DNA of 64,000 bases, from NCBI RefSeq assembly GCF_900128505.1, contig NZ_LT669941.1, positions 1,165,526-1,229,525 of the forward strand. The letters are read 5' to 3'. Below the pieces are notes generated by a model. It had not been told where the DNA came from. It worked only from the letters and a program-made list of their open reading frames with translations, and made no database searches. Every line of letters starts with the position of its first letter. Positions within the stretch are counted from its first letter, which is position 1. Source of the DNA: Parabacteroides timonensis (GTDB lineage Bacteria; Bacteroidota; Bacteroidia; Bacteroidales; Tannerellaceae). The position numbers were made by a program, and so were the translations under genes. Shown here one piece after another: positions 1 through 8,732 of this stretch.

Positions 1-1444
1 TACCCAATGTCAGTGAATACCAGTTGTTGCGCACGACTCCGTACTTACCGAAATCCATTTCTTTGACAGTCTCATTATCATGGCGTATCTCATAATAATA
101 GTAACTAAGACCGTTCTGATACCAGCGGATGACATCGTTTTTCTTATCTTTAATCAGTTCGCCGCCATTAGGAATATCCTTCAGGAAGTTTTTTGTCAGT
201 GCAGCGAAATCTGCTCCGGGATCAAGGCCGTTCTTTTCTGCATAGGTTTTGATCGCTCCAAACATCTTATCGCAGGCTTTCCTTAAGTTCGACTCGAGTG
301 TCGATTCCGAATATTTCTTTTGGAGAGCATCCAAATCCATGTAATTTTCACCCGCGAAATTGAACCAGTCGCCAGTCCTGGTTGTATGCTCCTTCGGATA
401 ATAAGTACCTTTTATCACGAGACGGGTAGCATTACCGAACTGCTGATAATTGGCATCCATCGTGTTTTCGAGGCAATAGGCAATTGCGAGTGCCCCGGTT
501 TCAGACGGTTCCATCCAGCCATAAGGAGTCAATAGGATCGGATCGAACGTATCCGGATCGACCTCTGCAAAAGCAAGCCCCGCTCCCACATCTCCGGTGA
601 AATTCGGATCGTGTGTATAGAAGTTATAGGTATAGAACGGATCAGTGGCCGTATGAGGCACTTTCAATATGGTCTTATCCGCACAAGGGAAGAATTCGGT
701 GTTCACCACATCAAGCGTCCATCTTCCAAAGTCGAAAAAGGCACCCGAAGGCCTTACATCCAGGTCATCTTTCACCTTCAATTCCACTTTCGAGGCCAGG
801 CGTTCGATCTTGACTTCCACCCTGTTGTCTGTTTCTTCGGCTTTCGCTTTCGCATCAGCGTCATCTTCTCCTTCATCCGGTTTGAAGATTTTACCGGTGA
901 TGTCAATCAATAGATCGGTCATCTTATCTCCTACGCTGAGACTTGTTTCATCACCACTGTTGATCATGGCGAAGCCTTTACTGATGCTGTTAACATCACC
1001 TGTCACCTCATCTTCGGCCACTCCCCGGATCGCTGCATTTACAGAGCTGAAACTAGAGGTTGCATTGATACTTCCGATACGGTTTTCCAGTTCTTCACCC
1101 GGATTGGCAATCACCAGCAGCCCGGTGGCAGAAGCCGAAACCTTAACGGCTGCCGGACTGGCCGTGGCTGGAGAAATCTTTATGGAATAATTGCTGGCTC
1201 CCGGAATACCGGTTACATTTCCTTCGCTATCAAAGATTACCAGGTAAAGCGTCTCAAGATCACTTTCGTTGGCTCCCGGATTTTCTCCCGAGGCACGGGT
1301 TGCCTTTTGCGTTTCGATCTTGATGGAAAGGTAGGCAACATCGGCATCTATCCCTTCATTTCCATTAGGACCTCCATCATCGTCGTTACAATTTGTCAAC
1401 ATGGCTATCGCCAACACTGACATGAAAATAGATTTAAGTTTCAT
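1..1444 (-). CDS. Mfa1-like major fimbrillin lipoprotein (C-terminus beyond window)
   Basis: Structural subunit of a Bacteroidales type V fimbria, exported as a lipoprotein and polymerised on the cell surface. The start ATG at 1444 opens a lipoprotein signal with the lipobox-like end LTNC, followed by an acidic DDDGG linker. The open frame continues to the left edge without a stop. Near that edge it reads LSYYYYEIRH and GKYGVVRNNWY, the C-terminal region typical of Mfa1/FimA fimbrillins. It is the last gene of a three-gene minus-strand cluster behind the DUF3868 and DUF3575 genes (18-bp gap), the usual order for such loci. The family call is from motifs recalled, not a search; major versus minor subunit is less certain. 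Confidence 0.85.
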   Translation of the reverse strand, partial: MKLKSIFMSVLAIAMLTNCNDDDGGPNGNEGIDADVAYLSIKIETQKATRASGENPGANESDLETLYLVIFDSEGNVTGIPGASNYSIKISPATASPAAVKVSASATGLLVIANPGEELENRIGSINATSSFSSVNAAIRGVAEDEVTGDVNSISKGFAMINSGDETSLSVGDKMTDLLIDITGKIFKPDEGEDDADAKAKAEETDNRVEVKIERLASKVELKVKDDLDVRPSGAFFDFGRWTLDVVNTEFFPCADKTILKVPHTATDPFYTYNFYTHDPNFTGDVGAGLAFAEVDPDTFDPILLTPYGWMEPSETGALAIAYCLENTMDANYQQFGNATRLVIKGTYYPKEHTTRTGDWFNFAGENYMDLDALQKKYSESTLESNLRKACDKMFGAIKTYAEKNGLDPGADFAALTKNFLKDIPNGGELIKDKKNDVIRWYQNGLSYYYYEIRHDNETVKEMDFGKYGVVRNNWYSLTLG

Positions 1445-1462
1445 TTTTTTACTTTTTAGTGA

Positions 1463-3004
1463 TTATATAGATATGAGTTCCTCCCACTCTTTCAGTTTCT
1501 TTTGATACACGTCTTCCGCGACCTTATATTTCTCGATCAGTTCAATATGCTTCGCGGCATCGGGATTGCCTGCATCGAGGGCTCGTTCGGCATACTTCGC
1601 GGCTGTTTCCAGTTCAGCGTTGCGGGCGTGGAAAGCCGAGAAATACAGCCAGGCATCGGGCTCGTCTTCCAGGCCGCTGAGATATTCCAGGGCTGCTTCC
1701 ATATCCATAGAGAGATAACTGAATACGGCCATCGACAAACGATTGATCTTTTCATCCGGATACATTGCGGACGTTTTCCCGATCACATCGCGGAACTGCG
1801 GGCTTTCCGGTTCATACTCGTTCGCCAACAGGTAGAATTCATACAACGACAACATATTCGGATGTGTCTGATAGACCTCCTTTATCGTTTCGATCGAATA
1901 CTCGGGCACGGTGAAATCAATCCGGTAAGCACTGCGGCGAAGCGGCGGGAAAAGATTGGAAAGGAGATAACTCCAGGTCTGTCCGCCACGGGATTGCATC
2001 AGCGACCTTTTACGTTTGTCGGCTGCTTCTTCATTTCGTATCACTCCGAGGATATTTTCTTTTTCCGTTGCAAGCATAACCGGGTCTTCCTTGACGAGCT
2101 TCGCGAGCCCCTCCCAATCTTCACCATATCCTCGCGACGAGAGGGTAATGCCTGCCAAATCATAATTCCTTCGAAGCCATCCGGTCAGGGAAGCGGCACG
2201 TCGCTCGGAGAGACCGAGGTTGCTTTGCCAGGTTCCTTCAGGAGATGCATAAGCCGATATCGTTATCGTATTTATCCGAACGCCTTGTACATTATTTATA
2301 TCTTCGATACTGCTCCGTATCTTATCCAGTTCATATTGGTTGTTGCCCAGGGCGGGATTGATCTCGGCATTTCCAACACGGTAGACAATCTGCGCCTCGC
2401 CGGTCTCTGTCCGATTCTTTATCTGTTCGCGTGGCGGAACAGGTATTTTTACAGGAAGGATATAAGGCATTGTCCGTTCCGGCTTTTCCATAAACCGGAT
2501 ACTGTCTGCTATGATCTCTACGGAGACACGGCGAAACTCTCCCCGGCAGTTTCTATATTCCTGCACCATGGCTACATTCGCATTTCTCATCCATGCTTCC
2601 AGGGGAACCGTACAGCTATATGTTATTTTCTCGTTCAAAGGTCGACGCCGTTTCACACTAAAGCAGGCATAAACAGGTTCAACATCCCCTGAAAGCATCT
2701 CCGACCTGTTTACGACTGCTTGCTGAGTTCTACCACGGACGACGAGAGGAAGCATTTTCTTTTCATTCGTTTCCGTACGGATTACCGGAAAGAAATACGC
2801 TTGTCCCCTCGGGCCGACAGAAATGCCCCTGGCTTCAATTTCAAGTATGGCACGTACGCTGTCCTTTTCCTGCCGTATGTCGCGTACAACCACACGTACA
2901 TCCGAAACCTTCTGCTGCGCGTTTACGTTCAAGGGAGAGAGAATACAAGAAACAATCCCCACCAGGAAAACGACTTTCAGTTTTATGTTATGACTGGTAA
3001 CCAT
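1463..3004 (-). CDS. DUF3868 / OmpA-like fimbrial accessory protein
   Basis: 513 residues with an N-terminal signal peptide ending near NVNAQQ. Residues about 30-190 match what I know of DUF3868, which is found almost only in Bacteroidales fimbrial loci. Residues about 230-300 hold an OmpA-type peptidoglycan-binding core (ITISAYASPEGTWQSN, then LSERRAASLTGWL). The C-terminal third is helical and TPR-like, with repeated alanine-rich pairs. Probably an envelope protein that anchors or helps assemble the fimbria. It lies 7 bp downstream of the DUF3575 gene and 18 bp upstream of the fimbrillin, so one operon is likely. The exact role is not established. Confidence 0.85.
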   Translation of the reverse strand: MVTSHNIKLKVVFLVGIVSCILSPLNVNAQQKVSDVRVVVRDIRQEKDSVRAILEIEARGISVGPRGQAYFFPVIRTETNEKKMLPLVVRGRTQQAVVNRSEMLSGDVEPVYACFSVKRRRPLNEKITYSCTVPLEAWMRNANVAMVQEYRNCRGEFRRVSVEIIADSIRFMEKPERTMPYILPVKIPVPPREQIKNRTETGEAQIVYRVGNAEINPALGNNQYELDKIRSSIEDINNVQGVRINTITISAYASPEGTWQSNLGLSERRAASLTGWLRRNYDLAGITLSSRGYGEDWEGLAKLVKEDPVMLATEKENILGVIRNEEAADKRKRSLMQSRGGQTWSYLLSNLFPPLRRSAYRIDFTVPEYSIETIKEVYQTHPNMLSLYEFYLLANEYEPESPQFRDVIGKTSAMYPDEKINRLSMAVFSYLSMDMEAALEYLSGLEDEPDAWLYFSAFHARNAELETAAKYAERALDAGNPDAAKHIELIEKYKVAEDVYQKKLKEWEELISI

Positions 3005-3011
3005 AATTCTA

Positions 3012-3572
3012 TTATTTTATAAGGAAGATCAACGTCAAGCCCAGCTTCGTCGGTCCGAAATAATGCTTTGTTCCGCTATGCTCCAACGGCTGGCATTTTC
3101 CACACGGAAACTTATCATACGACAGATAGGCATATCCTACGCCTACGGTGGCTTCAATCGACCAGCGGGGAGCCAGTATCCAATTGTAACCGTAACTGAT
3201 ACCCGCACCGACCAGCCATCCTTCGTACCGATTCTCTTTAATCGTACTGAAAGGACCGATGCCGCCTACATTATAAGAGGCATAATGCGCATGCGCTCCC
3301 CAGAAATGCCCGGTCAAAGGTTGGCATAACCACCAACGGACTTCGGGCTGCACGGCAACATGCTTGAACTTTTTTGTATCACTGAAACTCCACAAATTCA
3401 GACTGGCGGGAATATCGATCGTGGTTCTTTCTCCGACTTTAAACTCTACTCCCAGGTTGGGTGACGCCATGGCATCCATCAGCAGGTTGTTTTTCAGAGC
3501 AATCTTCTGCGCATGGGTTACTGTCGAGAACAGAACCGCTGTCAGTAACAATATAATCCTTTGAACTTTCAT
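3012..3572 (-). CDS. DUF3575 outer-membrane protein of fimbrial locus
   Basis: 186 residues from the ATG at 3572, chosen because it gives a clean signal peptide (MKVQRIILLLTAVLFSTVTHA). An upstream in-frame ATG at 3629 would put 19 non-signal residues in front. The body (IALKNNLLMDAMASPNLG, then alternating beta-strand patterns with GISYGYNW and YFGPTKLGLTLIF at the end) fits DUF3575, a small beta-barrel-like family that heads fimbrial operons in this order. A -7 box TACTTTTG lies at 3594-3601 on the minus strand, about 20 bp upstream of the start, so this is probably the first gene of the operon. Confidence 0.85.
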   Translation of the reverse strand: MKVQRIILLLTAVLFSTVTHAQKIALKNNLLMDAMASPNLGVEFKVGERTTIDIPASLNLWSFSDTKKFKHVAVQPEVRWWLCQPLTGHFWGAHAHYASYNVGGIGPFSTIKENRYEGWLVGAGISYGYNWILAPRWSIEATVGVGYAYLSYDKFPCGKCQPLEHSGTKHYFGPTKLGLTLIFLIK

Positions 3573-3867
3573 AGGACATTCGTTTTCTTGAAACAAAAGT
3601 AACCGAATGCCTAAGCCCGGAAAAGACAACTTTATCTACTCCGTGCGGTGTTCGTTGGACATTTCGGAGTAATCTACATCCAATGATCCATTCCTCACCG
3701 GAAAATGATCGAAAACAAGAAATAATCCTGAACCTTTTAGAGAATTTACATAGTCTGTTTTGACAAAAAAAGAGAAAACCGGATGGCAAAGAATCAAATT
3801 TTGCATGAAAGTACATTTTATCTCCGCATCCGATTTTCTTTCGAAGAATTATTCCTATTTTTCGATA

Positions 3868-4845
3868 ATGGAAAAAATGAATTTACACGATATATTCGTA
3901 GAAGAATTATATAAGAGAGAGCCCAAAAAGGTAGACCTTATAAACCAGATATCTGATATTTTAATGTTGGAAAAAGAGTCCGTTTACAGAAGGATGGCGG
4001 GAAAAGTAAACTTTTCAGTCAGGGAAATGGGTGTGTTAGCCAAAACGATGAATATCTCGCTGGATAGCTTGTTGTACGATGAGGTCAATCTCCAATGGCT
4101 TCCTTTTGTCTTGGAGTCGCCATGCAAATTTCACTCGATGGACTCCCTGTACAATATGATAGAGTTCAACCTGAAGCAGATCGGAAACGTCAACCGGGAC
4201 GAACCGGGAGAAACAGGAAGTGTACACAATTCTTTACCGCTGGAATTCTGCATAGCTTCTCCCCTGATGATGAAGTTCTTGTTCTTCAAATGGGGAAACT
4301 ACTTCGTGCAATCGGAAGAGTTCAACAATTTCTCCCAATGGAATGCACCTTACAAATTGACCCAAATAACAGAAAAATACAACGAAGTATATCATTTCGA
4401 GAAAGCTTTTTATATCTGGGACAATTCACTGATCTGGACGATGGCCAAAGAAATAGATAATTTCTACCGGATGCATATCATCACCCCGCAGGAAAAAGAG
4501 GATATAAAAGACGAACTGAAAGATATTTTGTCGAAAATCGAGATGGCACTGAACGGGACTTATACGCCCAGCATCCCTTTCCTTTCCGAAATCGATTTCC
4601 TCGTTTCTTCCACCGATATAGGCTTTACCAGCGGCTATTACGCATCCGGCAATAAACACCTGGTCCTGTTTCAAACAAATTTCAGTTTCTCAATAATAGA
4701 GAACTCGGAGGAGAGCTTCGAAAAGATAAAAGAATGGATCAAATCCTTCTGCAAAATCTCTACCCTGCTCTCCAGAAGCGGACGCATCGAAAGGCGGTTG
4801 TTCTTTAATCAACAGTATAATATCATAGATGATCTTTTAAAATAA
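3868..4845 (+). CDS. Helix-turn-helix transcriptional regulator
   Basis: 325 residues from the ATG at 3868; the frame is open upstream to 3760, but those codons look non-coding. The N-terminus (residues 1-70) is a Cro/XRE-like helix-turn-helix: VDLINQISDIL, then EKESVYRRMAGKVNFSVREM, then LAKTMNISLDSLL. The remaining 250 residues are a helical domain I do not recognise beyond its occurrence in Bacteroidetes regulators. It is divergent from the fimbrial cluster, with a 295-bp gap, so control of the fimbriae is a plausible inference. No operator is obvious. Confidence 0.75.
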   Translation: MEKMNLHDIFVEELYKREPKKVDLINQISDILMLEKESVYRRMAGKVNFSVREMGVLAKTMNISLDSLLYDEVNLQWLPFVLESPCKFHSMDSLYNMIEFNLKQIGNVNRDEPGETGSVHNSLPLEFCIASPLMMKFLFFKWGNYFVQSEEFNNFSQWNAPYKLTQITEKYNEVYHFEKAFYIWDNSLIWTMAKEIDNFYRMHIITPQEKEDIKDELKDILSKIEMALNGTYTPSIPFLSEIDFLVSSTDIGFTSGYYASGNKHLVLFQTNFSFSIIENSEESFEKIKEWIKSFCKISTLLSRSGRIERRLFFNQQYNIIDDLLK

Positions 4846-4880
4846 TTCTTTACTTTTACAGCCCTAAAGAGTTATGATAT

Positions 4881-5387
4881 ATGATAAGAGAGGTAAGATT
4901 AGAAGATGTGAAAGCTATTACGGCTATTTATAACGAATATGTTATAAACAGTACAGCCACATTCGAAACACAACCTGTGAAAGAGGAAGAAATGTGTGTC
5001 CGTGTAAGAGCGATCTCAACAGATTTCCCCTATTTTGTTTATGAAGCAGACAACGAAATTGCAGGTTATTGCTATGCTCACCCGTGGAAAGAGAAAGCGG
5101 CCTATAAATACACGTTGGAAACCACAATCTACCTCTCTCCCAAACACACAGGCAAAGGCATCGGACGTCAACTCCTGCAAAAATTGATCGACGAATGCCG
5201 TCGCAGAGGCTTCCATGCACTCATCGCCTGCATAACAGAAGGAAATGAAACAAGTAACATCTTACATGCCAAACTAGGCTTCAACCAGGTATCCAGATTC
5301 GAACAAGTCGGATTGAAGTTCGACCGCTGGCTGGGAGTAGCGGATTACGAATTGGTGTTAAGCCCTGCCGGTCTGTCTTCTATTTGA
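4881..5387 (+). CDS. GNAT N-acetyltransferase, phosphinothricin acetyltransferase type
   Basis: 168 residues. The fold is read from MIREVRLEDVKAITAIYNEY at the start, the acetyl-CoA loop HTGKGIGRQLLQKLI (about residues 93-107) and the tail NILHAKLGFNQVSRFEQVGLKF, which is the pattern of the PAT/Bar subgroup (members acetylate amino groups of methionine derivatives or phosphinothricin). The substrate here is unknown. It starts 35 bp after the HTH regulator and its 3' end overlaps the convergent DUF6463-like gene by 30 bp. Confidence 0.85.
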   Translation: MIREVRLEDVKAITAIYNEYVINSTATFETQPVKEEEMCVRVRAISTDFPYFVYEADNEIAGYCYAHPWKEKAAYKYTLETTIYLSPKHTGKGIGRQLLQKLIDECRRRGFHALIACITEGNETSNILHAKLGFNQVSRFEQVGLKFDRWLGVADYELVLSPAGLSSI

Positions 5388-5732
5388 AAAAATAATGATC
5401 AAGGCTTGCGGAAGAAAAAACCAGAATCCGGAGGCCGGCATAATGAAACAACCAACCAGGGTAAATATCAAAAGTGAATAACCTAAAGACTGCGGAGCTG
5501 GTTTTTGCTCTCTTTCAATATAATGTTGAAGTGTTTGCCCCCAAAAAATAAGTATAATTCCGCATACCAAAAACCAAAAAGCAAAATCTCGTTCATAATT
5601 TTCACCGCTTAAATTGAATAACCCGTCTTTAAGCATTCCCCAATAGGTTTCTTTCCCTATAAAGAAAGCATAAATTGTATGTATCACCCCCGTTAAAGTC
5701 AAAAATGTTCCACTGTACTTCCAAAGCTTCAT
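5358..5732 (-). CDS. Small integral membrane protein, DUF6463-like
   Basis: 124 residues from the ATG at 5732; a second ATG 24 bp upstream is possible. Four hydrophobic segments are visible: around SGTFLTLTGVIHTIYAF, FAFWFLVCGIILIFW, LGYSLLIFTLVGCFI and GFWFFLPQALIIIF. The pattern resembles the DUF6463 family, with a small loop between the first two helices (KETYWGMLKDGLFN). No function is known to me. Divergent from the AraC gene at 5842, and its 3' end overlaps the GNAT gene. A minus-strand -7 box TATCTTTG is visible at 5766-5773. Confidence 0.7.
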   Translation of the reverse strand: MKLWKYSGTFLTLTGVIHTIYAFFIGKETYWGMLKDGLFNLSGENYERDFAFWFLVCGIILIFWGQTLQHYIEREQKPAPQSLGYSLLIFTLVGCFIMPASGFWFFLPQALIIIFSNRRQTGRA

Positions 5733-5787
5733 ATCTATTTGTTTTATGTTTAACATTTACATGCGACAAAGATAGATACTACAAATC

Positions 5788-5832
5788 TTGGGCAAGTGAA
5801 AATTAAGCCATACTTTTGTCCGAAAGCGACAA
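5788..5832 (+). promoter_or_regulatory. Bacteroidetes promoter with overlapping inverted repeat, upstream of AraC gene
   Basis: TTG at 5788-5790, then 20 bp, then the -7 box TACTTTTG at 5811-5818. The inverted repeat TTGTC-N7-GACAA at 5816-5832 begins inside the -7 box and covers the expected transcription start. The 36 bp from 5797 to 5832 match 8686-8721, upstream of the alpha/beta hydrolase, at 34 positions. A single extra GACAA half-site lies at 5765-5769. This looks like a regulator-controlled promoter; the AraC product itself is the obvious candidate regulator, by inference. Confidence 0.6.
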
Positions 5833-5841
5833 ATCAAATAT

Positions 5842-6852
5842 ATGTTTATTACAGCAGGCTTACTAAATATGCTTCTAAAGCACTTCGGAACAACACAAGC
5901 CGAAATATCCGAAATACTGGCGGGATTAAAATATGACTACACCCTTTTGCAAAACCCGACATCTTATATCGACGCAAACATACTGGGAGTATATCTGGAG
6001 TATATCGTAAAAAAGACCGGCAATCCAAGGATAGGCCTCGAAACAGGATTCTTATTACCCTTTGTCCTGACCGGAAGCTTCTTCAATATTTATAACCAAA
6101 GCAAGACCGTGCGGGAAATTTTTGAGAATGAAAATCCATTCGATCCGGCCATCAATAATATATATACATTTGAAACAAAAGAAAACGACATTCATTTTTC
6201 CCTCGAAATATCAATAGAACCTCAATTCAAGATGTTATATCCGGTCGCCTCAAAGCAGTGGATCGAAATGCAATGCGGCTTTTTCCTTCAATATGCTTAT
6301 AGTTTTACCGGCAGATTCATACATCCGGTCGTTGTCTACTCCATGTATGATAAAGAAGGGACAAAAGATAAGCTGGAAGAATATATGGGTTGTTCCGTCA
6401 TCTTCAACCATGACCGGTTGATCCTCACATTCAACAAGGCGATATTGGATTTACCCATAATCACAGGAAATAAGGAAATACTTACTATTTTCGAAGACTA
6501 CATGAATGAGATACGAATACATGAGACAGGAGGAAATAACAGCTTAACCAGAACGGTTCACAGATACCTTATGCATAGCCTATCCAATGCCGACCTATCC
6601 TTAAAACATGTTGCAGGCAGATTCAATATGAGCGAACGTAATATCCAAAGAAAACTAAAAGAAGAAGGCACTTCCTATCAAAAGATACTGGATGGTCTCC
6701 GTATGGAATTGTCTCAAAAATATTTGAAAGAGAAAATTCCTTTGCCGGAGATCGGATTCCTGCTTGGTTTCGAAAGTCAGAGTGCCTTCAATAAATTCTT
6801 TAAAAAACATTTTGGAACACAGCCTTCTATTTATGCCTGCATCAAATCATGA
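5842..6852 (+). CDS. AraC family regulator with OruR/arabinose-binding-like N-terminus
   Basis: 336 residues. The long N-terminal domain (about 1-225) has the look of the AraC_binding 'Arabinose_bd' type found in OruR and ArgR-like regulators. The C-terminus (about 232-335) is a two-helix-turn-helix AraC domain: LSLKHVAGRFNMSERNIQRKLKEEG, then LPEIGFLLGFESQSAFNKFFKKHFGTQPS. Its own promoter carries a TTGTC/GACAA inverted repeat that recurs upstream of the hydrolase gene at 8733, suggesting autoregulation and control of that gene. The 3' end overlaps the convergent DinB-like gene by 22 bp. Confidence 0.9.
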   Translation: MFITAGLLNMLLKHFGTTQAEISEILAGLKYDYTLLQNPTSYIDANILGVYLEYIVKKTGNPRIGLETGFLLPFVLTGSFFNIYNQSKTVREIFENENPFDPAINNIYTFETKENDIHFSLEISIEPQFKMLYPVASKQWIEMQCGFFLQYAYSFTGRFIHPVVVYSMYDKEGTKDKLEEYMGCSVIFNHDRLILTFNKAILDLPIITGNKEILTIFEDYMNEIRIHETGGNNSLTRTVHRYLMHSLSNADLSLKHVAGRFNMSERNIQRKLKEEGTSYQKILDGLRMELSQKYLKEKIPLPEIGFLLGFESQSAFNKFFKKHFGTQPSIYACIKS

Positions 6853-7307
6853 ATTTCATTGATATGAAGATGCAGGTGATCTAAATATCCTTTTATCATT
6901 TCCCGCAAAGTGACCTTTATTCCTTCAAAGTCGCACCAATAATTATCCAACTTCGTCTGGTCGACCGACCGGATAACCTGGATAATATGCAAATTATAAA
7001 ACTTCCAAAGCTGGATCAAGTTATCCCAATCTGCATTTTGATAATCCTGCAAAGCAATCCACCGATCATTATCCTGGCGATAATCAGGAAAGAAAAGCAA
7101 ATATTCACAATATTGGAGCCTGATCATCCGCTGATGATTATTGGAAGCCGAGTCGATCAAATGGCCCAGAATCTGTTTTATCGTGCGATTTTGTTTATTG
7201 CGTTTCAAAGTGATCGTTTCTGTTGGCAAGCCGCACAATATCACCTCTTCTGTCCCGATTACGCTGGAAATACCTTCTACAATTTCTGAAAATTCAAAGT
7301 TCGTCAT
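6831..7307 (-). CDS. DinB/YfiT-like metal-dependent four-helix protein
   Basis: 158 residues of mainly helical sequence. Histidines are placed as in DinB-superfamily proteins: ILGHLIDSASNNHQRM (about 46-61), LWKFYNLHIIQVIRS (about 101-115) and GYLDHLHLHINEIHDL near the end. Family members bind a divalent metal and some act as thiol transferases; the reaction here is unknown. It converges on the AraC gene with a short overlap and lies 118 bp from the next AraC gene. Confidence 0.75.
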   Translation of the reverse strand: MTNFEFSEIVEGISSVIGTEEVILCGLPTETITLKRNKQNRTIKQILGHLIDSASNNHQRMIRLQYCEYLLFFPDYRQDNDRWIALQDYQNADWDNLIQLWKFYNLHIIQVIRSVDQTKLDNYWCDFEGIKVTLREMIKGYLDHLHLHINEIHDLMQA

Positions 7308-7424
7308 AATGCATCGTTTTTAATCATTTCATTTAAAATGGCTGTAACCATTACAGAGGACAAAAATAGTGTCCGGCTTTTACCTATGCTTGTAAAAATA
7401 TGACTTATCAGATCAATTCAGACA

Positions 7425-8249
7425 TCAATGTTTTTTGATAAGATTCAACCTGCAATCATTGGAAAAAAATGTAGAATAAGGGGAACGTGACAAAAGGTAT
7501 TGAGTAGGCGACACCCCCGTAAAAGACTTGAAATCCTTTACCAGGTGCGAATGATCGGCAAATCCGCAGAGATAAGCCAATTGGGTAATTTCCATATCTG
7601 GCCTCTGCTGCAAGATATACAACAACCGCTGGAAACGGATTACTCTATAATACTCTTTGGGATTCATCCCCACATGTTCGGTGAATATTCTTTTAAAATG
7701 CCTGTATCCCAGGCAAGCATTATCGGCAAGAGAGTCTATTTTGACCTGAGGATGATTTACAATCAACTGAATCGAGTTCGCGATTCTTTTAGAATTACAA
7801 TTATCTGCCATCAGCCTTTTTTGCAAAAATAACTCTATTTGCCGAATGCATTTATATATGTCCGCTTCATCCCTCACAGTCCTTACCAAATGATTCAACT
7901 CCCTATTTTCCAGATCTTCCACCGGGATATATTGATTACAAAACTCATTCATAGAATACGAAGAGAAGAGTTTTGCTGCCAAAGGGTGCAATATGACTGC
8001 AATCATATCGATTTCACCTTCAGGAGACAGACTTCCCGGAACGGAGAACTGTCCACGGACAAAACATTTCGGTTGCGATTTCCCGGTTGAAAGCAATAAA
8101 TTGCCACCACGATGGAAAACAAGATGCATGCATCCGGACGGTATTGTTTGGATAGACATGCTCCCTGTTTCATTCGTTCTCAATATCCAATAGTATTTCA
8201 CATATTGGAATAAAGGCAATGACGGATATATGAAGTAACTAGATTTCAA
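7425..8249 (-). CDS. AraC family regulator with DUF6597-like N-terminus
   Basis: 274 residues. The N-terminus (FIYPSLPLFQYVKYYWILR, then IPSGCMHLVFHRGG) matches the DUF6597 domain that often precedes AraC domains. The C-terminal DNA-binding part has VKIDSLADNACLGYRHFKRIF and then MEITQLAYLCGFADHSHLVKDFKSFTGVSPTQYL, the two canonical AraC helix-turn-helices. Target genes are unknown. It stands alone, with a possible small gene just upstream on the same strand. Confidence 0.88.
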   Translation of the reverse strand: MKSSYFIYPSLPLFQYVKYYWILRTNETGSMSIQTIPSGCMHLVFHRGGNLLLSTGKSQPKCFVRGQFSVPGSLSPEGEIDMIAVILHPLAAKLFSSYSMNEFCNQYIPVEDLENRELNHLVRTVRDEADIYKCIRQIELFLQKRLMADNCNSKRIANSIQLIVNHPQVKIDSLADNACLGYRHFKRIFTEHVGMNPKEYYRVIRFQRLLYILQQRPDMEITQLAYLCGFADHSHLVKDFKSFTGVSPTQYLLSRSPYSTFFSNDCRLNLIKKH

Positions 8250-8318
8250 TTATCTTATTTATAAGATTACAAATATAGCTTTTTGAAACGCGATCACTCC
8301 TGTCGATACAACTTTTTA

Positions 8319-8504
8319 TTACTTCCTATTCCGGGCAAGGGCAAGTGTCAGCGTCCGAAAGACATGTGAATAATCTTCCGAATGGCTCATTTCCACTATG
8401 TGTTTGATTAATTCTTCATGGACATTGGGCGTTTCTATGTTAGTTGCTTTCTGCGGCTTTTCAGGCAATAGCCCGAGAAGTTTCATTTTTGATAAGTTAT
8501 TCAT
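8319..8504 (-). CDS. Small hypothetical protein, 61 residues
   Basis: Read from the ATG at 8504. A longer frame opens at 8738, but its first 78 codons look non-coding and would overlap the hydrolase promoter. The peptide has a basic proline-containing start (LLPEKPQKATNIETPN) and a helical tail ending TLALARNRK. I recognise no family. The only support is the open frame, a plausible composition and its position 69 bp upstream of the AraC gene on the same strand. Confidence 0.4.
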   Translation of the reverse strand: MNNLSKMKLLGLLPEKPQKATNIETPNVHEELIKHIVEMSHSEDYSHVFRTLTLALARNRK

Positions 8505-8676
8505 TTGTTCAATTTTTAGATTGTAAATAAAGTCGACTCTTCTATTTTTATTATTCTCCTGGATAAAAGTAGGTTGATTTTCGTTCCTGTTAAAAGGTAA
8601 TAGACAAACCGGCCTATTCGGATGACGAAAGGAAGAATTAGGTCGATAACAGGTACAAAGATAAATCCAAGCAATT

Positions 8677-8721
8677 TTGCCTGATTGAAAATTAAGCCAT
8701 ACTTTTGTCCAAAAGTGACAA
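8677..8721 (+). promoter_or_regulatory. Second copy of the inverted-repeat promoter element
   Basis: TTG at 8677-8679, 20 bp, then -7 box TACTTTTG at 8700-8707. The inverted repeat TTGTC-N7-GACAA lies at 8705-8721, overlapping the -7 box as at 5816-5832. The ATG of the hydrolase begins 11 bp later, so the leader is very short. Two differences from the first copy fall in the 7-bp spacer, leaving both arms intact, which argues for a protein-binding site. Confidence 0.6.
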
Positions 8722-8732
8722 AATAATCGATC

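Noticed and set aside
669..1190. Plus-strand frame of 173 codons, Ser/Pro rich
   Set aside because: Antisense to the fimbrillin gene, whose reading frame has clear fimbrillin motifs.
1502..2692. Long plus-strand frame of 396 codons
   Set aside because: It lies fully opposite the DUF3868 gene, is rich in Cys, Arg and Ile, and shows no family pattern; an antisense shadow.
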